The notes: generated by a model from the sequence alone, not told the origin. A DNA stretch of 64,000 bases from Massilia sp. PDC64 (GCF_900101265.1 NZ_FMZS01000005.1:372001-436000), one strand, 5' to 3'. Positions 18,012 to 27,070 are shown, counted from the first letter of the stretch. Made by a program: numbers and translations.

Positions 18012-19007
18012 ATGCGCGTTGCGATGTGTTGGATGGTGCTGCTGGCCGGATGCGCGGCGCCGGCGTTGAAAGCGCCCGCGCCGGAAAGCTACACGGCGGA
18101 GACGACGTACGCGAAGCTGGCGCCGGCCTATCCGTTCATCCGGATCGCGAGCCGCGCCGTGCCCCCGACCGTGCGGGCTGTTACCGACGTCACGTACGTG
18201 CGCCGGGCCGCACACGACCTGAAACTGGACCTGTACCTGCCGGCGGGAGACGCCGGGACGCCGCGCCCGGCGATCGTGTTCGTGCACGGCGGCGGCTGGC
18301 GCGCGGGCGTGCGCGCGAACTTCGCGCCGATGGCGATCCGCATGGCGGAACGGGGCTATGTCGCCGCGACGATCACCTATCGCCTGTCGCCGGAAGCGCC
18401 TTATCCGGCCGCCATCCACGACGCCAAGGCGGCCGTGCGCTGGGTGCGCGCGCATGCGGGCGAGTATGGCATCGACCCGGCCCGCATCGCCATCGGGGGC
18501 GGCTCGGCCGGCGGCCAGATCGCGGCGCTGACCGGGGTAACGAACGGAGACCCTCGCTTCGATCCGGACGGCGGTGCCGTGCCGAGCGACGTGCAGGCGA
18601 TCGTGAACATCGACGGCCTGTCGGATTTCACGTCCGAGGAAGCACGCAAGTACGAGGACGACCCCGCGAAGCAGCCGTCATCCGCCGGCGCGTGGTTCGG
18701 CGGCCGCTATGCGGAGAAGACGGCGCTGTGGCGCGACGCCTCGCCGCTGGTCCACGTGAAGCCAACGACGCCGCCCATGCTGTTCATCGTCAGCGCGCAG
18801 CGGCGTTTCAGCCTGGGACGGGAACAGATGGTGGAAAAACTGCGGGGGTTGGGCGTGCCGAACCGGGTCGTGCCCGTGCCCGACACGCCCCACAGCTTTT
18901 GGCTGTTCGATCCGTGGCTGGCGCCGACGGTGGAGGCGACGGATGCGTTCCTGCGCGAGGTCATCCCGCCGCGAACGGGTTCTCCAGGCTCGCCGCCGGC
19001 TGCGTGA
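18012..19007 (+). CDS. Lipoprotein alpha/beta-hydrolase esterase
   Basis: A 331-residue protein with a lipoprotein signal MRVAMCWMVLLAGC (lipobox LLAGC, Cys14), so it is probably anchored to a membrane facing the periplasm. HGGGWRAG is the oxyanion motif and IGGGSAGGQ the nucleophile elbow with Ser; an acid and PHSFW with His complete the triad, as in BD-FAE and Est/lipase-type esterases. It may remove acetyl or feruloyl groups from pectin fragments; that is inference from its divergent position next to the GH105 operon. ATG 18012 follows CGGAGG at 18001-18006. Its last 47 bases overlap the end of the convergent peptidase gene. Confidence 0.83.
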   Translation: MRVAMCWMVLLAGCAAPALKAPAPESYTAETTYAKLAPAYPFIRIASRAVPPTVRAVTDVTYVRRAAHDLKLDLYLPAGDAGTPRPAIVFVHGGGWRAGVRANFAPMAIRMAERGYVAATITYRLSPEAPYPAAIHDAKAAVRWVRAHAGEYGIDPARIAIGGGSAGGQIAALTGVTNGDPRFDPDGGAVPSDVQAIVNIDGLSDFTSEEARKYEDDPAKQPSSAGAWFGGRYAEKTALWRDASPLVHVKPTTPPMLFIVSAQRRFSLGREQMVEKLRGLGVPNRVVPVPDTPHSFWLFDPWLAPTVEATDAFLREVIPPRTGSPGSPPAA

Positions 19008-20169
19008 ACCACTTCGGCCCGGTGGCCGTCATGTAGAAATGGTCTTCGAGGCGGACGCCGAATTCGCCCGGCACGCAGATCATCGGCTCGTTCGAGAAGC
19101 ACATGCCCGGCTCCAGCACGCGGCGTTCGCCGCCGACGAGGTAGGGACCTTCGTGGATGTCCAGGCCGATGCCGTGGCCCGTGCGGTGCGGCAGGCCGGG
19201 GAGCTTGTAGCCGGGACCGAAGCCGTTCGCTTCCAGCGAGCGGCGCGCGGCCTTGTCCACCTCTTCGCACGGCACGCCGGGTTGTGCGGCGTCGAACGCG
19301 GCCTGCTGCGCCGCCTTTTCCGCATTCCACACGAAGCGCTGGCGCTCGGACGGTTCGCCGAACACGTACGTGCGCGTGATGTCGGAGATGTAGTTGTGGA
19401 CCTTGCATCCCGTGTCGATCAGCACCGTGTCGCCGCGCTTGAGCGTCTGCACGTAGCTGACGCCGTGCGGGTATGCCGTCGCTTCGCCGAACAGCACGAT
19501 GCAGAAGTACGAGCCGCTGGCACCCACCTTGCGGTGCGCGAGGTGGATGAATTCCTCGACCTCCTTCGTCGTGATGCCTTCGTGGAGGATCGAGGCCGCC
19601 GCCACGTGGACGGCCAGGGTCATGTCCATCGCGCGCTGGATCAGGGCGATCTCCGAGTCCGACTTGCGGCTGCGGCAGTGCGATGTCACCGGATGCGCGT
19701 TCTGCAAGGCGTAGCCGTCCGTCGCGGCGCGGATGGCGTCGAACAGGAACAGCGGCGTGCTGTCGTCGATGGCGAGCACGCTGCCCGGCGCGATGCCGCG
19801 CTGCTCCAGCACGGCGCGCAGCCGCACGGCCGGCGCCTCGTGCTCGTCCCACACGGCGATGTCCCCTTCGACGACCATGAAGTCGCGGATCGTGCTTTCC
19901 TCGAACGCGGGCGCGATGTACACCAGGTCGCCGTGCGCCGGCAGGATGGCGCCCACCATACGCTCGCTCGGATTCCACTTCGTGCCCGTGAAATAGGTCA
20001 GGTTGCTGCCGGCGTTGAGGTAGACGGCCGCGATGCCCTGCGCGGCCATGACCTCCTGGGCGCGTGCGATGCGCGCCCGGTGCTCGGCCGGTGCGATCGG
20101 CACGGCGCCCGCCGTCATGTCGGTCAATGCGTCGAGTGCCGCCTGTTTGTCGGTACCGCCAATGTTCAT
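18961..20169 (-). CDS. M24 family Xaa-Pro peptidase
   Basis: A 402-residue cytoplasmic metallopeptidase of the pita-bread fold. The five metal ligands are seen in LIDTGCKVHNYISDITRTY (two Asp), TGHGIGLDIHEGP (His), NEPMICVPGEFG (Glu) and RLEDHFY (Glu). It cleaves at an imide bond next to Pro or hydroxyproline. Being the last gene of the hydroxyproline operon (ATGA overlap at 20166-20169), it likely frees hydroxyproline from dipeptides taken up from collagen- or extensin-like proteins. ATG 20169 is preceded by AAGGAGAAGC. Confidence 0.9.
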   Translation of the reverse strand: MNIGGTDKQAALDALTDMTAGAVPIAPAEHRARIARAQEVMAAQGIAAVYLNAGSNLTYFTGTKWNPSERMVGAILPAHGDLVYIAPAFEESTIRDFMVVEGDIAVWDEHEAPAVRLRAVLEQRGIAPGSVLAIDDSTPLFLFDAIRAATDGYALQNAHPVTSHCRSRKSDSEIALIQRAMDMTLAVHVAAASILHEGITTKEVEEFIHLAHRKVGASGSYFCIVLFGEATAYPHGVSYVQTLKRGDTVLIDTGCKVHNYISDITRTYVFGEPSERQRFVWNAEKAAQQAAFDAAQPGVPCEEVDKAARRSLEANGFGPGYKLPGLPHRTGHGIGLDIHEGPYLVGGERRVLEPGMCFSNEPMICVPGEFGVRLEDHFYMTATGPKWFTQPAASLENPFAAG

Positions 20170-21428
20170 GCTTCTCCTTCGTTTGCAATGTCGGACAACG
20201 CCCGCGCGGTCGCGGGCATGAGGGGTGTCCGGGCATCCTCGTGGGACCACCCGAACAGGAAGGCGCACGCGGCGCCGCAGGTCTTGCCCTGGCAGGGGCC
20301 CATGCCGACGCGTGTCGCCAGTTTCGCTTCGCGCCAGTCGCGGTGCGGCAGCAGGCGGGCCCTGGTCACGTCCTCGCAGCGGCACACGATCGTCTCCGGC
20401 CCACACATCGCCCGCAGCGACGGGGCTGGCGCGAACGTGCGCGCCAGCAGTGCGGCGAACGCGTGCGATGCACGCCGCAGCGGCAGGTCGCGCCCGGACG
20501 GGGCGAGGCCCAGCGCATCGAGTGCCGCGATGCGGCCTTCGGCGACTGCCTTGTCGACGCCGCCGATGCCGGTGCATTCGCCGGCGGCCCAGATGTCCGC
20601 GCGGCTCGTCCGCTGCGCGTCGTCGACCCGGATCGCGCCGTCGACGACTTCGCATTGGAGTGCCCGCGCGAGGTCCGTGTTCGGGACCAGGCCGAAGCCC
20701 GCCGCGAGGAAGTCGCACGCATACCGGATGTCTTTGCCTCCGGCCCGGACGACGACGCCGCGCAGCACGTCGTCACCCTGCGCTTCGACGAGCTGCGCGC
20801 CCGTCACGTACGGGATGCCGCGCAGCTCGGCGAACAGCGACGCCGCCTGCAGGAACTTCTTTCCGTGCCGCGACAGCAGCCCGAAGCCGAACGCGGACAG
20901 GCGCGACCACGACTGGTGCTCGACGATGGCGGCCACCTGCGCACCCGCCCGCAGCGCCGTGGACGCCGTCGCGAGGAGCAGCGGGCCCGTGCCCGCGATC
21001 ACGACGTGGCGTCCGCACACGGGCATGCCGCCCTTGATCAGCGCCTGCAGTCCGCCGGCGCCCGTGACGCCGGGCAGCGTCCAGCCGGGGAACGGCAGCG
21101 TCAATTCGCGGCTGCCAGCACAGAGCACGAGACGCTCGAACGGGACGGCAACGCCGCGTCCGCCCGTTTCCACGAGCAGCGTGCTCCCATCCACGCAGCC
21201 GATGACCTGGGCGTCCTGCATCACGGTGCAGCCGGGGTGGCCGCGCAGCGTATTCCACGCGTCCCGCGCGCGGGCGTCGGTCCAGCGCGCCGGTCCGCCG
21301 CGCCAGATCTGGCCGCCCGGGGCATGATTATCGTCGATCAGGCAGATTCTTGCGCCGGCATCGAGGGCCGTCCGCGCCGCGGACAACCCCGCCGGGCCGC
21401 TGCCGACGATGTGCAATACCTTGTTCAC
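20166..21428 (-). CDS. D-hydroxyproline dehydrogenase, FAD/NAD-type subunit with BFD-like [2Fe-2S] domain
   Basis: A 420-residue flavoprotein. HIVGSGPAGLSAARTALDAG is the N-terminal dinucleotide fold and VIAGTGPLLLATAS the second. The C-terminus VCRCEDVT ... GMGPCQGKTCGAAC gives four cysteines of a BFD-like iron-sulfur domain. This matches the alpha subunit of heteromeric hydrogen-cyanide-synthase-type dehydrogenases used for D-hydroxyproline (and for opines). With the two genes upstream it should oxidise cis-4-hydroxy-D-proline to pyrroline-4-hydroxy-2-carboxylate and pass electrons to the respiratory chain. It starts at GTG 21428, overlapping the previous stop as GTGA. Confidence 0.85.
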   Translation of the reverse strand: MNKVLHIVGSGPAGLSAARTALDAGARICLIDDNHAPGGQIWRGGPARWTDARARDAWNTLRGHPGCTVMQDAQVIGCVDGSTLLVETGGRGVAVPFERLVLCAGSRELTLPFPGWTLPGVTGAGGLQALIKGGMPVCGRHVVIAGTGPLLLATASTALRAGAQVAAIVEHQSWSRLSAFGFGLLSRHGKKFLQAASLFAELRGIPYVTGAQLVEAQGDDVLRGVVVRAGGKDIRYACDFLAAGFGLVPNTDLARALQCEVVDGAIRVDDAQRTSRADIWAAGECTGIGGVDKAVAEGRIAALDALGLAPSGRDLPLRRASHAFAALLARTFAPAPSLRAMCGPETIVCRCEDVTRARLLPHRDWREAKLATRVGMGPCQGKTCGAACAFLFGWSHEDARTPLMPATARALSDIANEGEA

Positions 21429-21688
21429 CAGTCGCCTCCTGTCTCGATGGCCATGCCGTCCGCGCAGATCGTCCGGCACGCCAGCTGGTTCATGGCACCG
21501 TCGACGGTGACCCGGCATTCCTGGCATTGGCCGATGCCGCAGAACGCGAACCGGCGCTGGCCCGTGACGGATCGGCGCGTGCACAGTGCATTAGCGGCGA
21601 CGAGCGCCGCGACGACGGTGACGCCGCGAGGGACGGCGACCGCGACGCCGTCGACCAGCAGGCGGACCGGGGAATCATGCGGGGACAT
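21425..21688 (-). CDS. D-hydroxyproline dehydrogenase, small [2Fe-2S] subunit
   Basis: An 87-residue ferredoxin-like protein with CGIGQCQECRVTVDG and a fourth cysteine in LACRT, the ligand pattern of the HcnA-like small subunit. It lies between the two flavoprotein genes, overlapping the upstream one by 14 bases and the downstream one by 4, which indicates equal-ratio production of a three-part complex. Cytoplasmic or membrane-peripheral. Confidence 0.85.
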   Translation of the reverse strand: MSPHDSPVRLLVDGVAVAVPRGVTVVAALVAANALCTRRSVTGQRRFAFCGIGQCQECRVTVDGAMNQLACRTICADGMAIETGGDW

Positions 21689-22793
21689 GGGCGAACCTCA
21701 TGGGCGAATAGGGGGCGGGATCGATGGACGGCCGTCGGTCCAGCATCAGGTCGGCCAGCAGCTGCGCGGTGCCGAACGCCGTCGTCACGCCCAGGCCCTC
21801 GTGGCCGGCCGCGACCCATATCCTGGCGAGCGTCGGATGCTGACCGATGACGGGGCGCCCGTCGTACGTCGCGGGCCGCATGCCGGTCCAGCTGCGGATG
21901 ATCTTCATGTCGGCCAGGCAGGGCAGCAGCGCGATGGCCGCGCGCAGCACCCGGGCGAGCACGCGCGGATCGACGTCCGCATGGGGGATCCCATCCTGGC
22001 GGCACGACCCGATCAGCCATTGGCCCGTGATGCGGGGCTGGACGTTCGCCGCGACGGCGAGGGCGTCGCTGCCGGCTTCCGTTTGTCCATATGCCATGCT
22101 GACCACCTGGTGCGACAGGCGGTTCGGGTAGCGGGCCGTGATGGCGAGGTGACCCTTGCGCGGGAAGACGGGAATGTCGGGCAGCAGCCGCGTCACGGCG
22201 GGACCCGCCGCGACGACGACGTCGCCGGCGTCGATGCGTTCCCCGGAGGCGAGCGTGATCGCGCCGTCGTCGACGCGGGCGACGGCCGTGCCGAACCGCG
22301 TCCGCCCGCCCAGCGCGACGAGCGTGCCGGCCAGGTCGCGCGCGACGGCGGGCGGATACACGACACCGTCGCGCGCCACGCGGACGGCGCCCGCGAGGCC
22401 GGCGCGCAGCGCGGGTTCCATGCGCGCGAGTTCGTCGCCGGAGACGCCGGCGGCATCCCACCCGCGCCGTGCCAGGCGTTCGGCACGGGCGCGCGCATGG
22501 GCCAGCTGCGCTTCGTCTTCCGCCACCCACAGCGTGCCGCAGCGGACGTGTTCCGCGATGTCCGCGCGGGTGGACAGGTAGTCGTCCCAGCGCGCCAGCG
22601 ACAGCAGGCACAGGTCGAGTTCATCGTCCGTCTCGTCGAGGACGACGAGGTGGCCCATGCCGGCCGCCGTCACGCCGCCGCCGGGGGTATTCCTGTCGAT
22701 GAGCAGCACGTCGCGCCCCAACGCCTGCAGCTCCGCCGCGCAGGCGGCGCCGACGATGCCGGCGCCAACGACGATCACGTCCGGCCGTTTCAC
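21675..22793 (-). CDS. D-hydroxyproline dehydrogenase, DAO-type FAD subunit
   Basis: A 372-residue amino-acid oxidase-fold protein with VIVVGAGIVGAACAAEL at the N-terminus, GGVTAAGMGHLVVLDE, and a C-terminal WTGMRPATYDGRPVIG ... GHEGLGVTTAFGTA typical of DadA/DAO proteins. It is the HcnC-like catalytic subunit that would dehydrogenate D-hydroxyproline. It follows the deaminase gene with an ATGA overlap (22790-22793). An alternative substrate such as D-proline or an opine cannot be excluded, but the epimerase and the deaminase nearby favour hydroxyproline. Confidence 0.87.
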   Translation of the reverse strand: MKRPDVIVVGAGIVGAACAAELQALGRDVLLIDRNTPGGGVTAAGMGHLVVLDETDDELDLCLLSLARWDDYLSTRADIAEHVRCGTLWVAEDEAQLAHARARAERLARRGWDAAGVSGDELARMEPALRAGLAGAVRVARDGVVYPPAVARDLAGTLVALGGRTRFGTAVARVDDGAITLASGERIDAGDVVVAAGPAVTRLLPDIPVFPRKGHLAITARYPNRLSHQVVSMAYGQTEAGSDALAVAANVQPRITGQWLIGSCRQDGIPHADVDPRVLARVLRAAIALLPCLADMKIIRSWTGMRPATYDGRPVIGQHPTLARIWVAAGHEGLGVTTAFGTAQLLADLMLDRRPSIDPAPYSPMRFAHVPA

Positions 22794-23686
22794 GCCAGCG
22801 CGGGGAGGGTGGGGCGGTTGGCCATGGCGATGCGGACCGTGCGCTCCACCTGCGCGCGGCGCTCGCCGGCGAGCGGCAGGCGCGGTGCGCGCACGCGTTC
22901 GTTCGAGCCGATCGCGATCGCTTCCGCGAGCTTGATGTTCTGGACGAGGTAGGTCGAGACGTCCAGGTCCAGCAGGGGGCGGAACCAGCGGTAGATGCGC
23001 AGCGCCTCGTCGTAGCGCCTGGCCTGCACGAGGCGCCAGATCGCCACCGTTTCCTCCGGGAAGGCGAGGCCCACGCCGGCCACCCAGCCCTGGGCGCCCA
23101 CCGTGAGGGCTTCGAACGCGAGGTTGTCGACGCCTGTCAGCAGGTCGAAGCGGTCGCCGAACCGGTTGATGATGTCCGTGCTGCGGCGGATGTCGTCCGA
23201 CGATTCCTTGACGGCGACGAAGCGGGGATCGTCCGCCAGCTCTTCCATGATCCCGACCGTCACGTCCACGCGGTAGGCAAGGCGGTTCGAATAGATCATG
23301 ATCGGCAGGTCGCCCGCCTGCGCGATGGCGCGCAGGGTCGCCACCGTCTCGCGCGGGTCCGTGTGGTAGATCGTGCTGGGGACGACCATCAGGCCGTCCG
23401 CGCCCGCTTTCGCCGCCTTCTGCGCCAGCGCGCAGGCATCCTTCGTGGCCGCTTCGGCGACGGTCAGCAGCGCGGGCTTGCTGCCGGCCGCTTCCTTGCA
23501 GAGCTTGAGGACCTGGATGCGCTCGTCGTGCGACAGCATCGGACCCTCGCCGAGCGAACCGCAGGCGATGAGGCCATCCACGCCGGCGTCCACCTGGATG
23601 CCGAAGCAGCGCAGCATTTCGTCATGGTCGAGCGAACCGTCCTCGTTGAACTTGGTCGTGACGGCGGGAAGAACACCTTTCCACAT
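22790..23686 (-). CDS. lhpC: 1-pyrroline-4-hydroxy-2-carboxylate deaminase, dihydrodipicolinate-synthase family
   Basis: A 298-residue class I aldolase-fold protein with the Schiff-base Lys160 in FVAVKESSDD, Tyr132 in MIYSN and GSLGEGPML as the pyruvate-type loop. Among DHDPS/NAL proteins, membership in an operon with D-hydroxyproline dehydrogenase points to LhpC, which turns the pyrroline into alpha-ketoglutarate semialdehyde and ammonia. The semialdehyde dehydrogenase needed next is not in this window. ATG 23686 is preceded by AAGGAGAC. It is the first gene of a five-gene operon read leftwards. Confidence 0.86.
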   Translation of the reverse strand: MWKGVLPAVTTKFNEDGSLDHDEMLRCFGIQVDAGVDGLIACGSLGEGPMLSHDERIQVLKLCKEAAGSKPALLTVAEAATKDACALAQKAAKAGADGLMVVPSTIYHTDPRETVATLRAIAQAGDLPIMIYSNRLAYRVDVTVGIMEELADDPRFVAVKESSDDIRRSTDIINRFGDRFDLLTGVDNLAFEALTVGAQGWVAGVGLAFPEETVAIWRLVQARRYDEALRIYRWFRPLLDLDVSTYLVQNIKLAEAIAIGSNERVRAPRLPLAGERRAQVERTVRIAMANRPTLPALA

Positions 23687-23769
23687 GGGTTTGTCTCCTT
23701 TCGAAAGCATCCATGCTAGGCCTGTTTGCGGGCGGGGTCTTGCGTGAAGGGCGCACCCGGGAGGCCGAA

Positions 23770-23781
23770 ATCGGCACAATG
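23770..23781 (-). promoter_or_regulatory. Candidate regulator site upstream of the lhpC operon
   Basis: On the minus strand this reads CATTGTGCCGAT; CATTGTGACAAT, with two differences, occurs upstream of the epimerase gene at 25607-25618. Both lie within 100 bases of a hydroxyproline gene start, so they may be contacts for the AraC regulator between them. The motif is short and only two copies are seen. Confidence 0.25.
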
Positions 23782-23793
23782 TCCGACGGCCGT

Positions 23794-23822
23794 TTGCCAT
23801 GCAAGGGCAACGCGCCTATAGT
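23794..23822 (+). promoter_or_regulatory. Sigma-70 promoter of the araC-type regulator
   Basis: TTGCCA (23794-23799), 17 bases, TATAGT (23817-23822). Transcription would begin near 23829, just ahead of GGAGG and the ATG at 23841. This rules out the in-frame ATG at 23799, which overlaps the -35. Confidence 0.6.
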
Positions 23823-23840
23823 CACGTCCTGGAGGACACC

Positions 23841-24584
23841 ATGATCGACGACACCACCATCCAGGCCATCGACACTATCGGCATGCAGGCCGTCGAAGCG
23901 ATTTTCGACGCGCTCGGCGACGTCGCCTTCTTCGTCAAGGACCGCGAGGGGCGTTATCTCAGCATTAACGGCACGATGGTGCGCCGCTGCGGAGTTCGGC
24001 ACAAGAAGGATGTGCTCGGCAAGACGGCGCTGGAACTGTTCCCGCGCGCGCTGGCCGAGACGTACCTGGCACAGGACCGGCAGGTCATCGCCAGCGGCAC
24101 GGCGATCGACAAGCAGCTCGAACTGCACATCTATCCGGGCCGCAGCCGCGGGTGGTGCATCACGAAGAAGATCCCGCTGTTCGGCAAGGATGGCGAAGTC
24201 GTCGGCCTGATCGGCACGTCGCAGGACCTCGGCCTGCTCGACGACCTGCATCCGGCGTACCGGCAGATCGCCCGGATCGCGCAGCACATCAGCGACAACT
24301 ATCAGGAAAACATCTCGCTGAAGGCGCTGGCGGAAGAGGCCGGACTGTCGCTGTCGCGGGTGGAGCGGCTGTTCCAGAAGGTGTTCCAGCACTCGCCCCG
24401 GCAGCTGCTCGTGCAGTGCCGGCTGACGGCCGCGCGCACCCTGATCGAACAGAATCCGGGCGCGAAGATCGCGGAGATCGCGTACGAATGCGGCTACACG
24501 GACCACAGCGCGTTCAGCCGCCAGTTCAAATCGTACGTGGGAATGAGCCCGAGCGCTTATGCGCTGCAGATAAAGATGACCTAG
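23841..24584 (+). CDS. AraC-family regulator with N-terminal PAS domain, hydroxyproline pathway
   Basis: A 247-residue regulator. Residues of about 15-130 form a PAS-like domain ([21 protein letters not shown] ... [13 protein letters not shown]). Residues of about 150-245 form the double helix-turn-helix of AraC ([21 protein letters not shown] and [20 protein letters not shown]). It sits between the divergent dehydrogenase operon and the convergent epimerase gene, so it probably activates both on sensing a pathway compound. ATG 23841 follows GGAGG at 23831-23835. Its stop codon and that of the epimerase overlap within CCTAGG. Confidence 0.85.
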   Translation: MIDDTTIQAIDTIGMQAVEAIFDALGDVAFFVKDREGRYLSINGTMVRRCGVRHKKDVLGKTALELFPRALAETYLAQDRQVIASGTAIDKQLELHIYPGRSRGWCITKKIPLFGKDGEVVGLIGTSQDLGLLDDLHPAYRQIARIAQHISDNYQENISLKALAEEAGLSLSRVERLFQKVFQHSPRQLLVQCRLTAARTLIEQNPGAKIAEIAYECGYTDHSAFSRQFKSYVGMSPSAYALQIKMT

Positions 24585-25513
24585 GTCGGAATGCCCCAGG
24601 CGAACGGATCGCCGTCGTCGAACAGCAGCGTGGACTCGGCGCTGACCCAGGCCCTGCCGCGGATCGTCGGCGCGACGGCGTCCCCGGCGCGGCGCCAGCT
24701 CCCTTCGAACACGCTGCCGATGATGCTCTCCTGGCGCCACACGGCGCCTTCCTCCAGCTTGCCGTCCGCCGCCAGGCAGGCCAGTTTCGCACTGGTTCCC
24801 GTGCCGCAGGGCGAGCGGTCGTAGGCCTTGCCGGGGCAAAGGACGAAGTTGCGGCTGTCCGCCGTGTCCGACGGGGCGAACAGTTCGACGTGGTCGATGG
24901 GCGCACCGCCGTCGCCTGTGATCCCTTGCGCCGCCAGCGCCGCCATGACGGCCTGCGCGAACGCCGTCAGCGCCGGGATGTTGGCGGGGACGACGTCGAA
25001 CCCGTGACGCTCGACGAGGAAGAACCAGTTGCCGCCCCAGGCCACGTCGCCCCGCACGGTGCCGTAGCCGTCGACGTCGACCTGGACGTCCTTCCGTGCC
25101 CGGTACGACGGCACGTTCCCGATGCTGACGGAACCGTCCCCGTGCAGCTCGGCCGTCACGACGCCGACGGGCGTATCGATGCGGTGCGTTCCGGCCCCGA
25201 TGCGCCCGAGGTGGGCCAGCGACACGACGAGGCCGATGGTACCGTGCCCGCACATGCTCAGGTAGCCGACGTTGTTGAAAAAGATGACGCCCGCCGCGCA
25301 GTCCGGCGCATGGGGCTCGCACAGCAACGCGCCCACGAGGACGTCCGAGCCGCGCGGTTCGCACACGGTGCCCGTGCGGATGTGGTCGTGTTCGTCGCGC
25401 ATGCGCGCGAGCCGCTCGGACAGGGGGCCGTTGCCCAGGTCGGGGCCGCCGTCCACGATGAGCCGGGTGGGCTCGCCACCCGTGTGGGAATCGATGATCG
25501 AGATTGTCTTCAT
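24581..25513 (-). CDS. lhpA: 4-hydroxyproline 2-epimerase
   Basis: A 310-residue proline-racemase-family enzyme that interconverts trans-4-hydroxy-L-proline and cis-4-hydroxy-D-proline. Both catalytic cysteines are present: Cys88 in MCGHGTIG and Cys236 in [10 protein letters not shown]. The presence of both marks a racemase/epimerase and not the Cys-to-Thr dehydratase. [10 protein letters not shown] is the family N-terminus. I chose ATG 25513, which gives the conserved [15 protein letters not shown]; longer frames add non-conserved sequence. It feeds the dehydrogenase operon on the other side of the regulator. Confidence 0.92.
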   Translation of the reverse strand: MKTISIIDSHTGGEPTRLIVDGGPDLGNGPLSERLARMRDEHDHIRTGTVCEPRGSDVLVGALLCEPHAPDCAAGVIFFNNVGYLSMCGHGTIGLVVSLAHLGRIGAGTHRIDTPVGVVTAELHGDGSVSIGNVPSYRARKDVQVDVDGYGTVRGDVAWGGNWFFLVERHGFDVVPANIPALTAFAQAVMAALAAQGITGDGGAPIDHVELFAPSDTADSRNFVLCPGKAYDRSPCGTGTSAKLACLAADGKLEEGAVWRQESIIGSVFEGSWRRAGDAVAPTIRGRAWVSAESTLLFDDGDPFAWGIPT

Positions 25514-25606
25514 GTCTGCAAGGCTAAAACCGGCGCGCCGGCGCGTCTTGTTGTTTTTGCGCGTATTGATGAGGGAAAGCGGCATACATTCGGAACAAGG
25601 CCGGTG

Positions 25607-25618
25607 CATTGTGACAAT
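25607..25618 (+). promoter_or_regulatory. Palindromic CATTGTGACAAT upstream of the epimerase gene
   Basis: ATTGT-G-ACAAT is a perfect small palindrome about 95 bases upstream of the lhpA start, with a near copy in front of lhpC. It may be an AraC-family contact, or unrelated. Confidence 0.25.
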
Positions 25619-25720
25619 TGGTGAGGATTCGCTGACTATTTCTCAATATCATCGATCGTTACCACGCAAATAGACGTGGAAAATCAATGTGTTACGGATA
25701 GATAACCAGGAAAGTCACAA

Positions 25721-27070
25721 ATGCATCCGACCTCATCCGGCCCTGCCGCCAACCATGCCAACAACGCCGACAAACTGTTCCTTGCCGTTCTGTGGGCGCT
25801 CCTCGCCACGTCGCTGGCGCTGGGCGCCGTGTACGACACGCTGATGCTGGCGCTCGCGGCCGGCCTGCCGCTCGCGCTCGTGCCGACCGCGCTGATCGTG
25901 GCCGCCCCGGGCAGCCTCGCCGCGCGGCTGTCCGTGGCCGTCGCGCTGATGCTGTTCTGCGCGCTGAACATCCACCAGGCGCACGGCATGACGGAACTGC
26001 ATTTCGGGATCTTCGTGCTGCTCGCCTTCCTCGTCTGCTATCAGGACTGGCGTGTCATCGTCGCGGCCGCCGCTACGGCCGCCGTCCACCACCTCACGTT
26101 CAACTACCTGCAGGCGTGGGGTTACCCGACGCTGTGTTTCACGCACCCGGGCATCGGCATCGTGCTGCTGCACGCCGTGTACGTCGTCGTCGAGGCGGCG
26201 GTGTTGTCCTACCTGGCCGTCCGCCTGCAGCGCGAGACGACGGCCGTCGCGGCGAGCGCCGGCACCCTGCGCGACACGTTGCGCGCGATGCGCAGCAGCG
26301 CGGACCAGGTGGCGCGCGACATGGACCTGATCACGCAGACGTCCGGCGCGGTGGCGGCGGGCAGCGCCGACCTGTCCGCGCGGGCCGCGGCGCAGGCCAC
26401 GCGGCTGGAGCAGGCGGCCGTCGCGGTGGACCACCTGACGGCCACCGTCAAGCGCAACGTCGATCACGCGGCGCTGGCCGACGAGCTGGTCGCATCGGCG
26501 TCCGCGCTGGCCGTGAAGGGCGGCGACGTGGTCGCGGACGTCGTGCAGACGATGGAGTCGATCCGTTCCAGTTCGCGCGAAGTGCAGGACATCGTCAACG
26601 TCATCGACGGCATCGCCTTCCAGACGAACATCCTCGCGCTCAACGCGGCCGTCGAGGCGGCGCGCGCGGGCGAGCAGGGACGCGGCTTCGCCGTCGTGGC
26701 CGGCGAAGTGCGGAGTCTTGCCCAGCGCAGCGCGCAGGCGGCCAAGGAAGTGCGGCACCTGATCGGCGACTCCGTCGTGCGCGTGGAGGCGGGCGGCCGG
26801 CTGGTGGACGAAGCCGGACAGGCGATGCATCAGATCGTCGACTCCGTGCGGCGCGTGGCCGACATCATGACCGCGATCTCGGGCGCGAGCCAGGAACAGC
26901 GCGACGGCATCGAGCAGGTGCGCGATTCGATCCGCGAGATCGAGCAGACGACGCGGCAGACTGCCGAACTGGTCGAGCAGAGCGCGGATGCGGCCGGGAC
27001 GATGTGCGCGCACGCGTCGTCGGTCGCGCAGGCAGTGGGCACGCTGCGGCGACCGGAACTCGCCGCGTAG
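25721..27070 (+). CDS. Methyl-accepting chemotaxis protein with a membrane-embedded N-terminus
   Basis: A 449-residue chemoreceptor. Residues of about 18-180 hold five to six hydrophobic helices without a large periplasmic loop, so ligand sensing is likely within or at the membrane. The signalling hairpin tip is clear in DGIAFQTNILALNAAVEAAR with AGEQGRGFAVVAGEVRSLAQ. No clear HAMP domain is visible and the cytoplasmic region is short. It starts at ATG 25721 after CCAGGAAAG. It stands alone, next to the hydroxyproline genes; a link to their substrate is possible but not shown. Confidence 0.9.
   Translation: MHPTSSGPAANHANNADKLFLAVLWALLATSLALGAVYDTLMLALAAGLPLALVPTALIVAAPGSLAARLSVAVALMLFCALNIHQAHGMTELHFGIFVLLAFLVCYQDWRVIVAAAATAAVHHLTFNYLQAWGYPTLCFTHPGIGIVLLHAVYVVVEAAVLSYLAVRLQRETTAVAASAGTLRDTLRAMRSSADQVARDMDLITQTSGAVAAGSADLSARAAAQATRLEQAAVAVDHLTATVKRNVDHAALADELVASASALAVKGGDVVADVVQTMESIRSSSREVQDIVNVIDGIAFQTNILALNAAVEAARAGEQGRGFAVVAGEVRSLAQRSAQAAKEVRHLIGDSVVRVEAGGRLVDEAGQAMHQIVDSVRRVADIMTAISGASQEQRDGIEQVRDSIREIEQTTRQTAELVEQSADAAGTMCAHASSVAQAVGTLRRPELAA

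Noticed and set aside
24581-25513. trans-3-hydroxyproline dehydratase
   Set aside because: That subgroup replaces the second catalytic Cys with Thr; here both Cys88 and Cys236 are present.
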